From Micromonospora sp. KC723 (GTDB taxonomy: Bacteria > Actinomycetota > Actinomycetes > Mycobacteriales > Micromonosporaceae), in assembly GCF_004348595.1 (NCBI RefSeq), contig NZ_SMKD01000033.1:1-45502 (forward strand): a stretch of 45,502 nucleotides of DNA, given 5' to 3'. The notes beneath the pieces are model-generated. The model had not been told where the DNA came from. It searched no databases and worked only from the letters and a program-made list of their open reading frames with translations. The translations under genes and the position numbers were made by a program. This document shows, one piece after another, positions 17,816-26,548 of this stretch (position 1 is the first letter of the stretch; each line of letters opens with the position of its first letter).

Positions 17816-18723
17816 CCCTTGGACGCTCCCAGGGTCAGGCCTCGGACGAACTGCTTCTGCAACAGGAAGAAGACGACCAGCGTGGGGATGGCGACCAGCA
17901 CCGATCCGGCCGAGACGAGGTTGTTGTCGGTGAAGAACTCGCCGCGCAGGTTGTTCAGCGAACTGGTCATCGGCAACTTGTCACCGGAGCGCATCAGCAC
18001 GGTGGCCCAGAAGAACTCGTTGTAGATCCAGGTCACCTCCAGGGTGGCCAGCGCGGCCAGCGCCGGCCGGCACAACGGCATCGTCACCTGCCAGTACTGC
18101 CGCCAGATGCTCGCGCCGTCGACCATCGACGCCTCGTACAGCTCGCGGGGCAGCGCCTTCATGTAGTTGCTCAGCACGAAGACGCAGAAGCCGCACTGGA
18201 AGGCGACGTTGATCAGGATCAGTCCCCAGTAGCTGTCGTAGAGCAGCTCCGAGTCGCTCATGAACGCCGGTAGCGGCACCTCGGTGAAGATCCGGAACAG
18301 CGGGATCAGCAGCGCCTGCTGGGGCAGCAGGTTGGCCGCGGTGAACAGGCCGAGCAGGACGATGTTGAGTTTCCAGTTGAACCGGGCGATCACGAAGGCC
18401 ACGCAGGAGGCCAGGAAGAGCGTCAGCAGCACCGCCGGGACGGTGATGTAGACCGAGTTGAGGAAGTGCTTGCCGAACTCGGCCGTCCGCCAGGCGGTGA
18501 TGTAGTTGTCGAACGTCCAGCCGCCGAGCGAGACGTACCCGTGGGTGGCGGTGTACTCGTACGACCGCAGCGAGGTCAGCACCGCCCAGAGGACCGGGAA
18601 GAGCCAGCCGATCGCGATCGCGCCCAGGAACAGGTGCAGCACCACCCGGGCGGGTCGCAGTGGCGCGCGGTGGGCGACCGGCGTACCGGCCGCCGGCTCG
18701 CGGGTCAGCGTCGCGGTGTTCAT
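17812..18723 (-). CDS. ABC sugar transporter permease, MalG type
   Basis: A 303-aa inner-membrane protein with about six transmembrane helices, including VVLHLFLGAIAIGWLFPVLW near the N-terminus. The cytoplasmic EAA loop reads ELYEASMVDGASIWRQYWQV, the docking site for the ATPase. MalG-type features include the long periplasmic segment after helix 1 (GGWTFDNYITAW) and the C-terminus GLTLGASKG. The ATG overlaps the stop of the upstream permease in an ATGA, and its own stop overlaps the alpha-galactosidase start. No ATP-binding gene follows, so it should depend on a shared MsiK-like ATPase elsewhere. Confidence 0.92.
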   Translation of the reverse strand: MNTATLTREPAAGTPVAHRAPLRPARVVLHLFLGAIAIGWLFPVLWAVLTSLRSYEYTATHGYVSLGGWTFDNYITAWRTAEFGKHFLNSVYITVPAVLLTLFLASCVAFVIARFNWKLNIVLLGLFTAANLLPQQALLIPLFRIFTEVPLPAFMSDSELLYDSYWGLILINVAFQCGFCVFVLSNYMKALPRELYEASMVDGASIWRQYWQVTMPLCRPALAALATLEVTWIYNEFFWATVLMRSGDKLPMTSSLNNLRGEFFTDNNLVSAGSVLVAIPTLVVFFLLQKQFVRGLTLGASKG

Positions 18724-19682
18724 CGCCGGTCCTCCCTCATGACGACGGCCAGGTAGGCGGTGATGAAGATCAGCGAGATCATCAGCATGATCGTCGCCAA
18801 CGCCGAACCGAAGCCGATCCGGCTCGCCTCGCCCACCACGTTCGAGGTGACCAGGGCGGAGATCAGCTCCAACCCGTTGCGGCCCTTGTTGATGACCCAG
18901 ACCAGGTCGAACGCCCGCAGCGACTCGATCACCGTCACCACCAGGACGATGATGTTGATGGGCCGCATCACCGGGAACACGACCCGGAAGAAGGTGCTGG
19001 CCTCCGACGCGCCGTCGACCGAGGCGGCCTCCCGCAGCGACGGGTCGACACCCTTCAGGCCGGCCAGGTAGAGCAGCATGATGTACCCGACGTGCCGCCA
19101 GCCGGCGGCGACGAGCACCGCCCAGATGTTGACGTTCGGGTCGCCGTACCAGTCGGTGCTCGTGCCGAGGACGGCGTTGAGCAGGCCCTGGTCCCGGGAG
19201 TAGATGAGCTGCCAGACGAAGCCGATCAGGGCCAGCGACAGCACCACCGGCAGGTAGAGCGCGGTCTGGTAGAACCGGCTGCCGCGGATCTCCTTGTCGA
19301 GCAGGACGGCCAGGAACATGCCGAGCGGGGTGGCGACCACGAAGAGCGCCGCCAGCCAGAGCAGGTTGTTCTGGATCGCCGGCACGAACGGCGGGTAGTT
19401 GTTGATCACATCGGAGTAGTTGCGGCCGCCCACCCACTCGATTCCGCTGAGGGGGCCGATGCCGTCCCAGTTGGTGCCGGAGAGCGCCACCGTGGCGAGT
19501 GCCGGCAACCAGACCAGGCCGATCACGATGAGCAGGGGTACGAGCACCATCAGCGTGATCACCACGCGGTCGGTGCGGGACAGGAGCCGTAGCCGGCGGC
19601 CGCGGCCACCACCGGTGAAGGTGGTGGTCGCGGCCCGTGACGGCACGGCGCGATCCGCTTGGATCAGGGGCAGGTCGGACAC
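18720..19682 (-). CDS. ABC sugar transporter permease, MalF type
   Basis: A 320-aa membrane protein with a polar N-terminal tail (about 45 residues) followed by about six transmembrane segments, beginning VVITLMVLVPLLIVIGLVWL. The EAA loop is SLREAASVDGASEASTFFRV. It starts with GTG at 19682, 6 nt after GGGGAGG. It pairs with the MalG-type gene by a 4-nt overlap and lies 22 nt downstream of the binding-protein gene, giving the standard order of binding protein, MalF, MalG, hydrolase. Confidence 0.92.
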   Translation of the reverse strand: MSDLPLIQADRAVPSRAATTTFTGGGRGRRLRLLSRTDRVVITLMVLVPLLIVIGLVWLPALATVALSGTNWDGIGPLSGIEWVGGRNYSDVINNYPPFVPAIQNNLLWLAALFVVATPLGMFLAVLLDKEIRGSRFYQTALYLPVVLSLALIGFVWQLIYSRDQGLLNAVLGTSTDWYGDPNVNIWAVLVAAGWRHVGYIMLLYLAGLKGVDPSLREAASVDGASEASTFFRVVFPVMRPINIIVLVVTVIESLRAFDLVWVINKGRNGLELISALVTSNVVGEASRIGFGSALATIMLMISLIFITAYLAVVMREDRR

Positions 19683-19704
19683 GATTGTCCTCCCCCTCTC
19701 GCCG

Positions 19705-21039
19705 TCAGCTGGAGAAGATCGACTTCTTCTGGTTCTCGATGCTGTTGACCAGCCCGTCGATGTCGTTCGGGTTCTTGATGAACTGCTGGAAGGCCGGGAT
19801 GATCACGGTGGAGGCGAAGTCGGGCCGGGTGTCCCGGTCCAGGAACTGCGCGATCTCGGTGGCCGAGCCGACCAGTTCGGCGGCCTTCTTCTGCAGCGCG
19901 GTGTAGCCGCTGGTGTCGGCCCCGCTGTTGGCGACCAGGGTGCTCGGGTCGTTCTTCACGGTGATGTTCGCCGCGTCCTTCGAGCCCACGTACTCCAGCA
20001 GCTTCCTGGCGTTCGCCTCGGACTTCGGCTTGCGGGCCATCATGTAGCCGTCGATCGGCGCGTCCAGGGCCTTCGCCCCGATCGCCGGGTCGATCTCGGG
20101 GAAGGTGAAGAAGTCGATGTCGTTCTGCTCGTCGTTGCCGAACTGCTGGGCGACGAAGAGACCGAGCAGGTACATGCCCGACTTCTTCTGCTGCAGCGAC
20201 TGGGCGGCCTCCTGCCAGGTCCGGCCCAGGCTGTCGGGCTGGTGCAGCGGGAGCAACCCGCGCCAGGTGTCGAAGACCTTCTTGACCTTGTCGGAGGTCC
20301 AGGCCTCCTTGCCGGCCATCAGGTCGACGTGGAACTGGTAGCCGTTGATCCGCAGGTTGAGGACGTCGAAGGTGCCCATCGCCGGCCAGCCGTCCTTGTC
20401 GGCGAAGGCGATCGGGTTCAGCCCGTCCTTCTTCATCTGCGCGCCGAGGGCGTTGAGCTCGTCGAGCGTCTTCGGCACCTGGTAGCCCCGCTGCTCCCAC
20501 ACCGACTTGCGGTAGAACATCGCCCACGGGTAGTACGAGGTCGGCACGAAGTACTGCTTGCCGTCGTCGCCGGTGGAAGCCTTCTTGAAGGCGTCGGAGT
20601 AGCCGGAGAGCTTGCCCCACGTCTCGGTGAGGTCACCGGCCAGGCCCTTGGCGGCGAAGAACCGCATCCGGTAGCCGGCGAACCACATGAACACGTCGTC
20701 CGGCTTGCCCTGCAGGTAGTTGTTGATGTTCTCCTGGTAGGTGTTGTGGTCCACCGTGTTGATCTGGGCCTCGATGCCGGTCGAGGTCTTGAACCCGTCC
20801 ATCACCTTGGCGATGACCGCCTTCGGGTTCGGGTCGGACTGGTTCGAGCCGAGCGAGACGGTCTTGCTGTCCGAGCCGGAGCCGGAGCCCGAGTCGGAGC
20901 CGCAGCCGGCGAGCGCGCCGCTGCCGAGCAGTGCGCCCGCGCCGGCCGCGCCGGCGAGCAGACGGCGTCGGCCGATGCCGGCGACGGATGGCGGAACGAG
21001 CCGGGCCAGGTACTCGGCCTCGGTGCGTGGACGGGACAT
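19705..21039 (-). CDS. Sugar ABC transporter substrate-binding lipoprotein
   Basis: A 444-aa extracellular solute-binding protein (family 1). The export signal has GRRRLLAGAAGAGALLGSG with an arginine pair near 24-26, so Tat export is likely. The lipobox LAGC is followed by lipidated Cys46 and a Gly/Ser/Asp linker. The mature part includes VDHNTYQENINNYLQGKPDD and YYPWAMFYRKSVWEQRGYQV, typical of sugar-binding ABC receptors. The ATG at 21039 follows GGAGG. It heads the importer operon and is divergent from the beta-galactosidase gene. Galactosides or manno-oligosaccharides are the likely ligands, inferred from neighbours. Confidence 0.93.
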   Translation of the reverse strand: MSRPRTEAEYLARLVPPSVAGIGRRRLLAGAAGAGALLGSGALAGCGSDSGSGSGSDSKTVSLGSNQSDPNPKAVIAKVMDGFKTSTGIEAQINTVDHNTYQENINNYLQGKPDDVFMWFAGYRMRFFAAKGLAGDLTETWGKLSGYSDAFKKASTGDDGKQYFVPTSYYPWAMFYRKSVWEQRGYQVPKTLDELNALGAQMKKDGLNPIAFADKDGWPAMGTFDVLNLRINGYQFHVDLMAGKEAWTSDKVKKVFDTWRGLLPLHQPDSLGRTWQEAAQSLQQKKSGMYLLGLFVAQQFGNDEQNDIDFFTFPEIDPAIGAKALDAPIDGYMMARKPKSEANARKLLEYVGSKDAANITVKNDPSTLVANSGADTSGYTALQKKAAELVGSATEIAQFLDRDTRPDFASTVIIPAFQQFIKNPNDIDGLVNSIENQKKSIFSS

Positions 21040-21112
21040 GGTGCCTCCTGCCGATGAAGAGGTGCTGCGCCCAGAGGGGGTGTTGGAGGTGGGGGGCCGG
21101 TGGTCCGGAATG

Positions 21113-21310
21113 CCAACATGGATCCATCGCGATCCAACATTGGCAAACACGAAGTGCCGGTGGCGCTTGAAGCTACCCCTCCCCGGCGTGCTGTCAAGAG
21201 GGCAGGTCGGGATCGATACCGCAGTGTTTCCAAGTGAGTCACCGAGGTAAACGTTGGAAACATCGGTGATGTTGGAAAGTGTTGACTTGGTGGGCCCGGG
21301 GCGGCACGCT
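21113..21310. promoter_or_regulatory. Divergent control region with repeated GTTGGAAA/ATGTTGG half-sites
   Basis: Four related half-sites sit between the importer operon and the beta-galactosidase gene. CCAACAT occurs at 21113-21119 and 21134-21140, which is ATGTTGG on the minus strand at a 21-bp period. GTTGGAAA occurs at 21253-21260 and 21271-21278 on the plus strand at an 18-bp period. An inverted TTTCCAA lies at 21227-21233. The plus-strand promoter is TTGACT (21282-21287), a 17-nt spacer, then CACGCT (21305-21310), ending 8 nt before the beta-galactosidase ATG, so that message looks leaderless. The DeoR-type protein encoded after the beta-galactosidase is the likely ligand-responsive repressor. 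Confidence 0.6.
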
Positions 21311-21318
21311 CTGCTCTC

Positions 21319-23364
21319 ATGCGGCAACACGGCAGCTGGCAGGGCGACGGCATCTACTACGGCGCGGACTACAACCCCGAACAGTGGCCCGAGGAGGTGT
21401 GGGCCGAGGACGTTGCGCTCATGCGTCAGGCCGGGGTCGACCTGGTCTCGGTAGGGATCTTCTCCTGGGCGCTGATCGAGCCGACCCCCGGGCGCTACGA
21501 GTTCGACTGGCTGGACAGGGCGCTCGACGTCCTGCACGCCGGTGGAATCAACGTCGATCTGGCCACCGCCACCGCCAGCCCACCCCCGTGGCTGGCCCGA
21601 CGGCACCCCGAGACACTGCCCCGCACCGCCGACGGGACGATCCTGTGGCCCGGTGGCCGGCAGGCGTACTGCCCCAGCTCCCCGATCTTCCGTGAGCGTT
21701 CGCTCGCCCTGGTCGAGGCCGTGGCCACCCGGTACGCCGAGCATCCCGCCGTGGTGATGTGGCACGTCTCCAACGAGCTGGGCTGCCACAACGTGCACTG
21801 CTACTGCGACGTGACCGCCGAGGCGTTCCGGGGCTGGCTGCGGGAACGCTACGGCGACCTGGACGCCCTCAACGCGGCCTGGGGCACCAGCTTCTGGAGC
21901 CAGCGCTACTACGACTGGGCCGAGGTCAACCCGCCGCGGACCGCGCCGACCTTCGCCAACCCCACCCAGCAGCTGGACTTCCTGCGTTTCTCCTCCGACG
22001 AGCAGCGGGCCCAACTCCGCGCCGAGCGCGACCTGCTCAAGCGGTTGGTCCGGCAGCCCATCACCACGAACTTCATGATCGGCACCGGCATCAAGTACAT
22101 GGACTACCGGTCGTGGGCGGCGGACGTGGACGTGGTCTCCAACGACCACTACCTGACCGCCGCCGACCCGCAGTCGCACCTCGGCCTGGCGCTCGCCGCC
22201 GACCACACCCGGGGCGTCGCCGGCGGAGCGCCCTGGCTGCTCATGGAGCACTCCACCAGCGCGGTGAACTGGCAGCCGCGCAACGCCGCCAAGACTCCCG
22301 GCCAGCTGCGCCGCAACAGCCTCGCCCACGTCGCCCGGGGCGCCGACGGCGTGCTCTTCTTCCAGTGGCGGGCCTCCCGCGCCGGCGCGGAGAAGTACCA
22401 CTCCGCGCTGGTGCCGCACGCCGGCCCCGACACGAAGGTGTTCCGCGAGGTCTGCCGGCTCGGTGCCGACCTGAAGGCGCTGGCCGAGGTGCGGGGCAGC
22501 CGGGTCGAGGCGGAGGTGGCCATCCTCTTCGACTGGGAGGCCTGGTGGGGCGTCGAGCTGGACTCGCACCCCAGCGTCGACGTCACCTACGCCGACCGGT
22601 TGAAGGCCCTCTACGACGCGCTCTGGCGGGCCGGTGTCACCACTGACGTGGTGCACCCGTCGACCGACCTCAGCGGCTACAAGCTGGTGCTGGCACCCAC
22701 GCTCTACCTGGTCCGCGACGCCGACGCGGAGGCGCTGCGCCGGTACGTCGAGGCCGGCGGGACGGCGCTGGTCACCTACTTCAGTGGCATCGTCGACGAG
22801 AACGACCACATCCGGCTCGGTGGCTACCCGGGCGCGTTCCGGGACCTGCTCGGCGTCCGTACCGAGGAGTTCTTCCCGCTGTGCCAGGGCGAGCGGGTCC
22901 ACCTCGACGACGGCTCCACGGCCGACGTCTGGACGGAGTGGCTGCACCCCGATGGCGCCGAGGTGCTCGCCTCGTACGTCGACGGGCCGCTGCCCGGGGT
23001 GGCCGCCCTGACCCGGCACCGCGTCGGAGCCGGCACGGCCTGGTACGCCGCCACCCGGCTGGACGAGGCGGCCACCGACCGTCTGGTGGCCCGGCTGCTC
23101 GCCGAGTCCGGCGCGCGTCCGCCGGCGGTGGCCCCCACCGGCGTCGAGGTGGTACGCCGGCGCGGCGCGGACGCCTCGTGGCTGTTCGTCATCAACCACA
23201 CCGACGCCGAGGTGCGGCTCGACGTCACCGGCGCCGAACTGCTCGCCGGCACGTCCTGTGCCGGCGAGCTGCGGGTGCCGGCCGGCGAGGTCGCCGTGGT
23301 TCGGGAGGAATCGGCGGTGGGAGCGATCCCACGGGCTGAGCCGCACCTGCCCTCGGGCTCCTGA
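21319..23364 (+). CDS. Beta-galactosidase, GH42
   Basis: A 681-aa cytosolic enzyme of normal GH42 length. The opening GIYYGADYNPEQWPEEVWAE is the family hallmark. The acid/base is E153 in WHVSNELGCH and the nucleophile E310 in WLLMEHSTSAVNW. Cysteines C118, C156, C161 and C163 match the structural zinc site of GH42 enzymes. A trimerisation domain and a small C-terminal beta domain follow. There is no Shine-Dalgarno before the ATG, and the promoter position indicates leaderless translation. Together with the importer and alpha-galactosidase it forms a galactoside-utilisation locus; its natural substrate may be a plant galacto-oligosaccharide rather than lactose. Confidence 0.95.
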   Translation: MRQHGSWQGDGIYYGADYNPEQWPEEVWAEDVALMRQAGVDLVSVGIFSWALIEPTPGRYEFDWLDRALDVLHAGGINVDLATATASPPPWLARRHPETLPRTADGTILWPGGRQAYCPSSPIFRERSLALVEAVATRYAEHPAVVMWHVSNELGCHNVHCYCDVTAEAFRGWLRERYGDLDALNAAWGTSFWSQRYYDWAEVNPPRTAPTFANPTQQLDFLRFSSDEQRAQLRAERDLLKRLVRQPITTNFMIGTGIKYMDYRSWAADVDVVSNDHYLTAADPQSHLGLALAADHTRGVAGGAPWLLMEHSTSAVNWQPRNAAKTPGQLRRNSLAHVARGADGVLFFQWRASRAGAEKYHSALVPHAGPDTKVFREVCRLGADLKALAEVRGSRVEAEVAILFDWEAWWGVELDSHPSVDVTYADRLKALYDALWRAGVTTDVVHPSTDLSGYKLVLAPTLYLVRDADAEALRRYVEAGGTALVTYFSGIVDENDHIRLGGYPGAFRDLLGVRTEEFFPLCQGERVHLDDGSTADVWTEWLHPDGAEVLASYVDGPLPGVAALTRHRVGAGTAWYAATRLDEAATDRLVARLLAESGARPPAVAPTGVEVVRRRGADASWLFVINHTDAEVRLDVTGAELLAGTSCAGELRVPAGEVAVVREESAVGAIPRAEPHLPSGS

Positions 23365-23404
23365 GCTGCGTACCGTTTCCTCGTCCGCCCGGTTAGGAGG
23401 TTCG

Positions 23405-24181
23405 ATGCTCGCCCAGCAACGGCAGAGCGCCATCCTGGAGCTGATCCGGCAGCGCGGCGGTGTGCGCGTCAGCCACCTGGTCAGTCGCTTCGGGGTCTCC
23501 GACATGACGATCCGGCGGGATCTGGAGGTGTTGGCCGAGCGGGGCCTGGTCGACAAGGTGCACGGCGGCGCCACCCTGGCCGGCCCGGGCTCCGCCGAGG
23601 AGCCCGGGTTCGCCGCCAAGTCGATCCGTCAGCAGACGGAGAAGCGCGCCATAGTGGAGCGCGCCGCGTGCCTGGTCGAGCCCGGCATGGCGGTCGCCCT
23701 GTCCGCCGGCACGACCACCGCCGCCCTGGCGACCCGGCTGGCCGACGTGCGCGGGCTGACCGTGGTGACCAACTCGATTCCGGTCGCCGACGCGCTCTAC
23801 CAGAATCCGCGTCCCGACCAGACGGTCGTGCTGACCGGCGGCATCCGTACCCCGTCGGACGCGCTGACCGGGCCGGTGGCCGAGGCGGCGATCGGTTCGC
23901 TCAACGTCGACGTGCTGTTCCTCGGCGTGCACGGGATGAGCCCGCGCACCGGCTTCACCACGCCCAACCTGCTGGAGGCCGCGGTCAACCGGCGACTGAT
24001 CAGCGCCGCTCGCCGCCTCGTCGTGCTCGCCGACCACACGAAGTGGGAGACGATCGGCATCGCCACCATCGCCCCGCTGGAGGCGGCCGACGTGTTGATC
24101 ACCGACGCCAGGCTGCCCCCGGAGGGCCGCCGCCAGATCGGCGAGCAGGTGGGGGAGTTGATTGTGGTCGAGGCCGACTGA
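23405..24181 (+). CDS. DeoR/GlpR-family transcriptional regulator
   Basis: A 258-aa repressor. The N-terminal winged helix-turn-helix reads VRVSHLVSRFGVSDMTIRRD (about 19-38), the DeoR signature. The C-terminal sugar-phosphate-sensing domain has LSAGTTTAALA near 98, VVTNSIPVADAL and VLTGGIRTPSDALTGP, typical of an isomerase-like effector pocket. The ATG at 23405 follows TAGGAGG. It lies 40 nt after the beta-galactosidase gene, with which it probably forms an operon, and likely represses both arms of the divergent control region until a galactose-type sugar phosphate is present. The specific effector is unknown. Confidence 0.92.
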   Translation: MLAQQRQSAILELIRQRGGVRVSHLVSRFGVSDMTIRRDLEVLAERGLVDKVHGGATLAGPGSAEEPGFAAKSIRQQTEKRAIVERAACLVEPGMAVALSAGTTTAALATRLADVRGLTVVTNSIPVADALYQNPRPDQTVVLTGGIRTPSDALTGPVAEAAIGSLNVDVLFLGVHGMSPRTGFTTPNLLEAAVNRRLISAARRLVVLADHTKWETIGIATIAPLEAADVLITDARLPPEGRRQIGEQVGELIVVEAD

Positions 24182-24314
24182 CCGGTCGCCGTGGCGTGGC
24201 GCGGGGCGGGCGGCCCGACTGCTTACAGCGATCTCACAGCCCCTCCGGTTAGGGTGCCCGGTAGCCGTGTCGCGCTCCATGGTGGAGTGCGTCTACCGTG
24301 AAGCGGGAGTTCCG

Positions 24315-25271
24315 ATGGTCTTCAAGAAGATGCTGAGCGCGTTCGGGGTGGGCGGGCCCAGCGTCGACACCGTACTGGCCAACCCGAACACCCGACCCGG
24401 GCTGGCCCTCGACGGGCAGGTCAACCTCGTCGGCGGGGACGCCCCGGCGAACATCGAGCAGGTCACGGTCGCCCTGGTCACCCGGGTGGAGATCGAGGGC
24501 GGCGACACCGAGTACGCCGGGATCATGGAGTTCCAGCGGGCGACGGTCAGCGGTCCGCTCCAGCTGGCGCCCAAGCAGCAACTGTCGATCCCGTTCCGGC
24601 TGCCGGTGCCGTGGGAGACCCCGGTCACCGACGTGTACGGCCACCGCCTGCACGGCATGACGATGGGGCTGCGCACCGAGCTGGCGATCGCCCGGGCGGT
24701 CGACAAGAGCGACCTGGACCAGGTCAACGTCCACCCGCTGCCGGTGCACGAGCGGATCCTGGAGGCGTTCCAGCGGCTCGGCTTCCGGTTCAAGCACGCC
24801 GATCTGGAGCGCGGCCACATCCGGGGGACCCAGCAGACGCTGCCGTTCTACCAGGAGATCGAGTTCTTCGCCGCGCCGCAGTACGCCCAGACGATCAACG
24901 AGGTCGAGCTGACCTTCGTGACCAGCCCGCACGGGGTGGACGTGGTGCTGGAGTGCGACAAGCGCGGCGGGTTCCTCAGCGCCGGGCACGACGTCTTCGG
25001 CCACTACCAGGTGGCGCACGCCGACGTGGACCGGCTGGACTGGACAGCGGTGGTCGACGGGTGGCTGCGGGAAGCCACCTCCCGCTACGGCGCCCTGCGG
25101 GCGCAGGGCTTCGGCGGCGGGCACGGCCACGGGCACGGCCGGCGGTCGGGTATGGGGGGAATGGTCGCCGGGGCGGCGCTCGGCGTCGCCGGCGGCATGG
25201 TCGCCGGAGAGATGATCGAGGACGCCTTCGAGGGCGACCTCGCCGAGGACTTCGGCGGCTTCGAGGAGTAG
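24315..25271 (+). CDS. Spo0M-like sporulation-control protein
   Basis: A 318-aa protein starting MVFKKMLSAFGVGGPSVDTV, the conserved Spo0M N-terminus. An arrestin-like beta domain follows (GLALDGQVNLVGGDAPANIE; LAPKQQLSIPFRLPVPWETP). The C-terminal 65 residues contain a His/Gly-rich stretch (GGGHGHGHGRR) and a small-residue helix, MAGAALGVAGGMVAGEMIED-like, ending in an acidic tail. Spo0M proteins affect sporulation and cell-cycle timing in Gram-positive bacteria, with an unclear molecular activity. The ATG at 24315 follows GCGGGAG. It is a single gene with a strong terminator just downstream. Confidence 0.87.
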   Translation: MVFKKMLSAFGVGGPSVDTVLANPNTRPGLALDGQVNLVGGDAPANIEQVTVALVTRVEIEGGDTEYAGIMEFQRATVSGPLQLAPKQQLSIPFRLPVPWETPVTDVYGHRLHGMTMGLRTELAIARAVDKSDLDQVNVHPLPVHERILEAFQRLGFRFKHADLERGHIRGTQQTLPFYQEIEFFAAPQYAQTINEVELTFVTSPHGVDVVLECDKRGGFLSAGHDVFGHYQVAHADVDRLDWTAVVDGWLREATSRYGALRAQGFGGGHGHGHGRRSGMGGMVAGAALGVAGGMVAGEMIEDAFEGDLAEDFGGFEE

Positions 25272-25280
25272 GACCACGGA

Positions 25281-25317
25281 CGAGGGGGCCTTCCGGGAAT
25301 CCCGGAAGGCCCCCTCG
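25281..25317. terminator. Strong bidirectional terminator after the Spo0M-like gene
   Basis: CGAGGGGGCCTTCCGGG is followed by an AAT loop and its perfect complement, a 17-bp stem. It lies between convergent genes ending at 25271 and 25325. Confidence 0.85.
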
Positions 25318-25324
25318 TACCTCG

Positions 25325-25714
25325 TCACCGGCGCTTCGACCGCTCCTCGTGCGAGCGGTGTCCGCTACCGGCCTTCGCCAGGCCACGGCTGCCCAGGTAA
25401 CCCAGGGTCAGCAGGGTGATGAAGAACCACGCCTGACTCGGGTTGTTCAGGTTCAGCCCGTTCGTGGCGGGGCCGCGCCAGAACGCGGCGATCACCACGG
25501 CCGCCACGGCGGCGGCGTAGATCCAGAACTCCGTCGTCAGCAGCGAGTGCTTGGTCTCGGTGCCGGGTGCCGGTGCCGGCTGCCGGTGACCGTCCTGCAT
25601 CATCGGCATCGGACGGGTCGGCGCCTCCTGCATGGCCATGTCCGACATCGGGCGGCCGGGCGCCTCCTGGGTCTGCCGGTTCATCGGCCTGGTGGATGCA
25701 GCCTGCGTGCTCAT
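25325..25714 (-). CDS. Small two-helix membrane protein, function unknown
   Basis: A 129-aa protein from the ATG at 25714, preceded by AGGAGG at 5-nt spacing. The first 65 residues are polar and Met/Pro/Gln-rich, with a repeat-like pattern (EAPGRPMSDMAMQ, EAPTRPMPMMQ). Two transmembrane segments follow: TEFWIYAAAVAAVVIAAFW, then AWFFITLLTLGYLGSRGLA. The C-terminus is basic (HEERSKRR). I do not recognise a named family, though similar short proteins occur in actinomycetes. It stands alone between a terminator and a divergent gene. Confidence 0.8.
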   Translation of the reverse strand: MSTQAASTRPMNRQTQEAPGRPMSDMAMQEAPTRPMPMMQDGHRQPAPAPGTETKHSLLTTEFWIYAAAVAAVVIAAFWRGPATNGLNLNNPSQAWFFITLLTLGYLGSRGLAKAGSGHRSHEERSKRR

Positions 25715-26059
25715 CTGGTCCTCCTCAGGATTTGATGAGTACCTGCGATCTCGCCCCGCTACCGCGTTTCGGCCACGGCACGGTTCGCGTACTTGGCGAG
25801 GCCACCCGGGGTCTACCCGAGGCCCCGGAGGAGGTAACACCCCGCCGGCCCCGGATCCGGGGCCGCGCCGGCGCGCCGCGCGGATCCGTGCCGTGACGAG
25901 CCAGCCCGAGCCCCGGTCACGGGCCGGATGGGCGGTACGGACCACTGCGGCCCGGCCGGGGGCGACCGTCCGGTCTGTGCGTGGACGGTGGCCGGGCCCG
26001 GGGCGGTTTGCCCGGGGCGTCAGCGGGCAGCCTGTGGATTACGCCAGATCTGTGAGGTG
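25715..26059. other. Divergent intergenic region with an 18-bp perfect palindrome
   Basis: This 345-bp stretch separates the two-helix membrane protein from the next plus-strand gene. The clearest element is GGCCCCGGATCCGGGGCC at 25847-25864, a perfect palindrome. No open frame here has a plausible start. Promoters for both flanking genes must lie here, but none stands out. Confidence 0.45.
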
Positions 26060-26473
26060 ATGGACGTGCGTGACGACGACAGGATGCGGGAGTCCACCCG
26101 CCGGGCCGAGGAGCGGCTCACCGCCGGCGTGTACGGCGAGGGCGCGCTGGACGAGGTGACGACCCCGCAGACGGACGTGAACCGGGTGATCCAGGACGAG
26201 GATCCGGACGACCCCGCCCACGTGCCGGTCGACCCGGCGGTGCTGCGCGACGGTGGCCCCACCCGGGGGCAGGGCGCGGTCACCACCACCGGCGGCACCG
26301 CCGGCCCGGCGAGTGTGCGCCGCCTGGCCCGCCAGCCGGAACGGCATCCCGGAGTGGTGGCCCCGACCACCACGGGTGACGCCACGACGGGCGGCCTGAG
26401 CACCCCGGCCGCCGGCACCACCAGCGACGCCTCGGGCCCCGGCGCGCAGGTCGGTAACCTCACCGAGGACTGA
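26060..26473 (+). CDS. Hydrophilic, probably disordered protein of unknown function
   Basis: About 137 aa from an ATG at 26060 (MDVRDDDRMRESTRRAEERL). The composition is rich in Thr, Gly, Asp and Pro with no hydrophobic core after residue 40. A conserved-looking central piece, TPQTDVNRVIQDEDPDDPAH, is followed by repeated TTTGG-like segments. AGG lies only 5 nt before the ATG. No family is recognised; such proteins are often stress-induced or structural. Clean termination before a strong hairpin and codon bias support it being real. Confidence 0.65.
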   Translation: MDVRDDDRMRESTRRAEERLTAGVYGEGALDEVTTPQTDVNRVIQDEDPDDPAHVPVDPAVLRDGGPTRGQGAVTTTGGTAGPASVRRLARQPERHPGVVAPTTTGDATTGGLSTPAAGTTSDASGPGAQVGNLTED

Positions 26474-26484
26474 TCGGGGAGCCT

Positions 26485-26523
26485 GCGGTGGGGCGGCGTC
26501 CGACGCGGACGCCGCCCCACCGC
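26485..26523. terminator. Bidirectional terminator between convergent genes
   Basis: A perfect 18-bp stem (26485-26502 and 26506-26523) with an ACG loop separates the hydrophilic protein gene and the HelR gene. Confidence 0.82.
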
Positions 26524-26548
26524 CCGTCGGCAGCGCGGCCGGCGCCGG

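Noticed and set aside
19705..23619. 1304-codon minus-strand open frame
   Set aside because: Only 19705-21039 encodes the binding lipoprotein; the rest is antisense to the beta-galactosidase gene and the control region.
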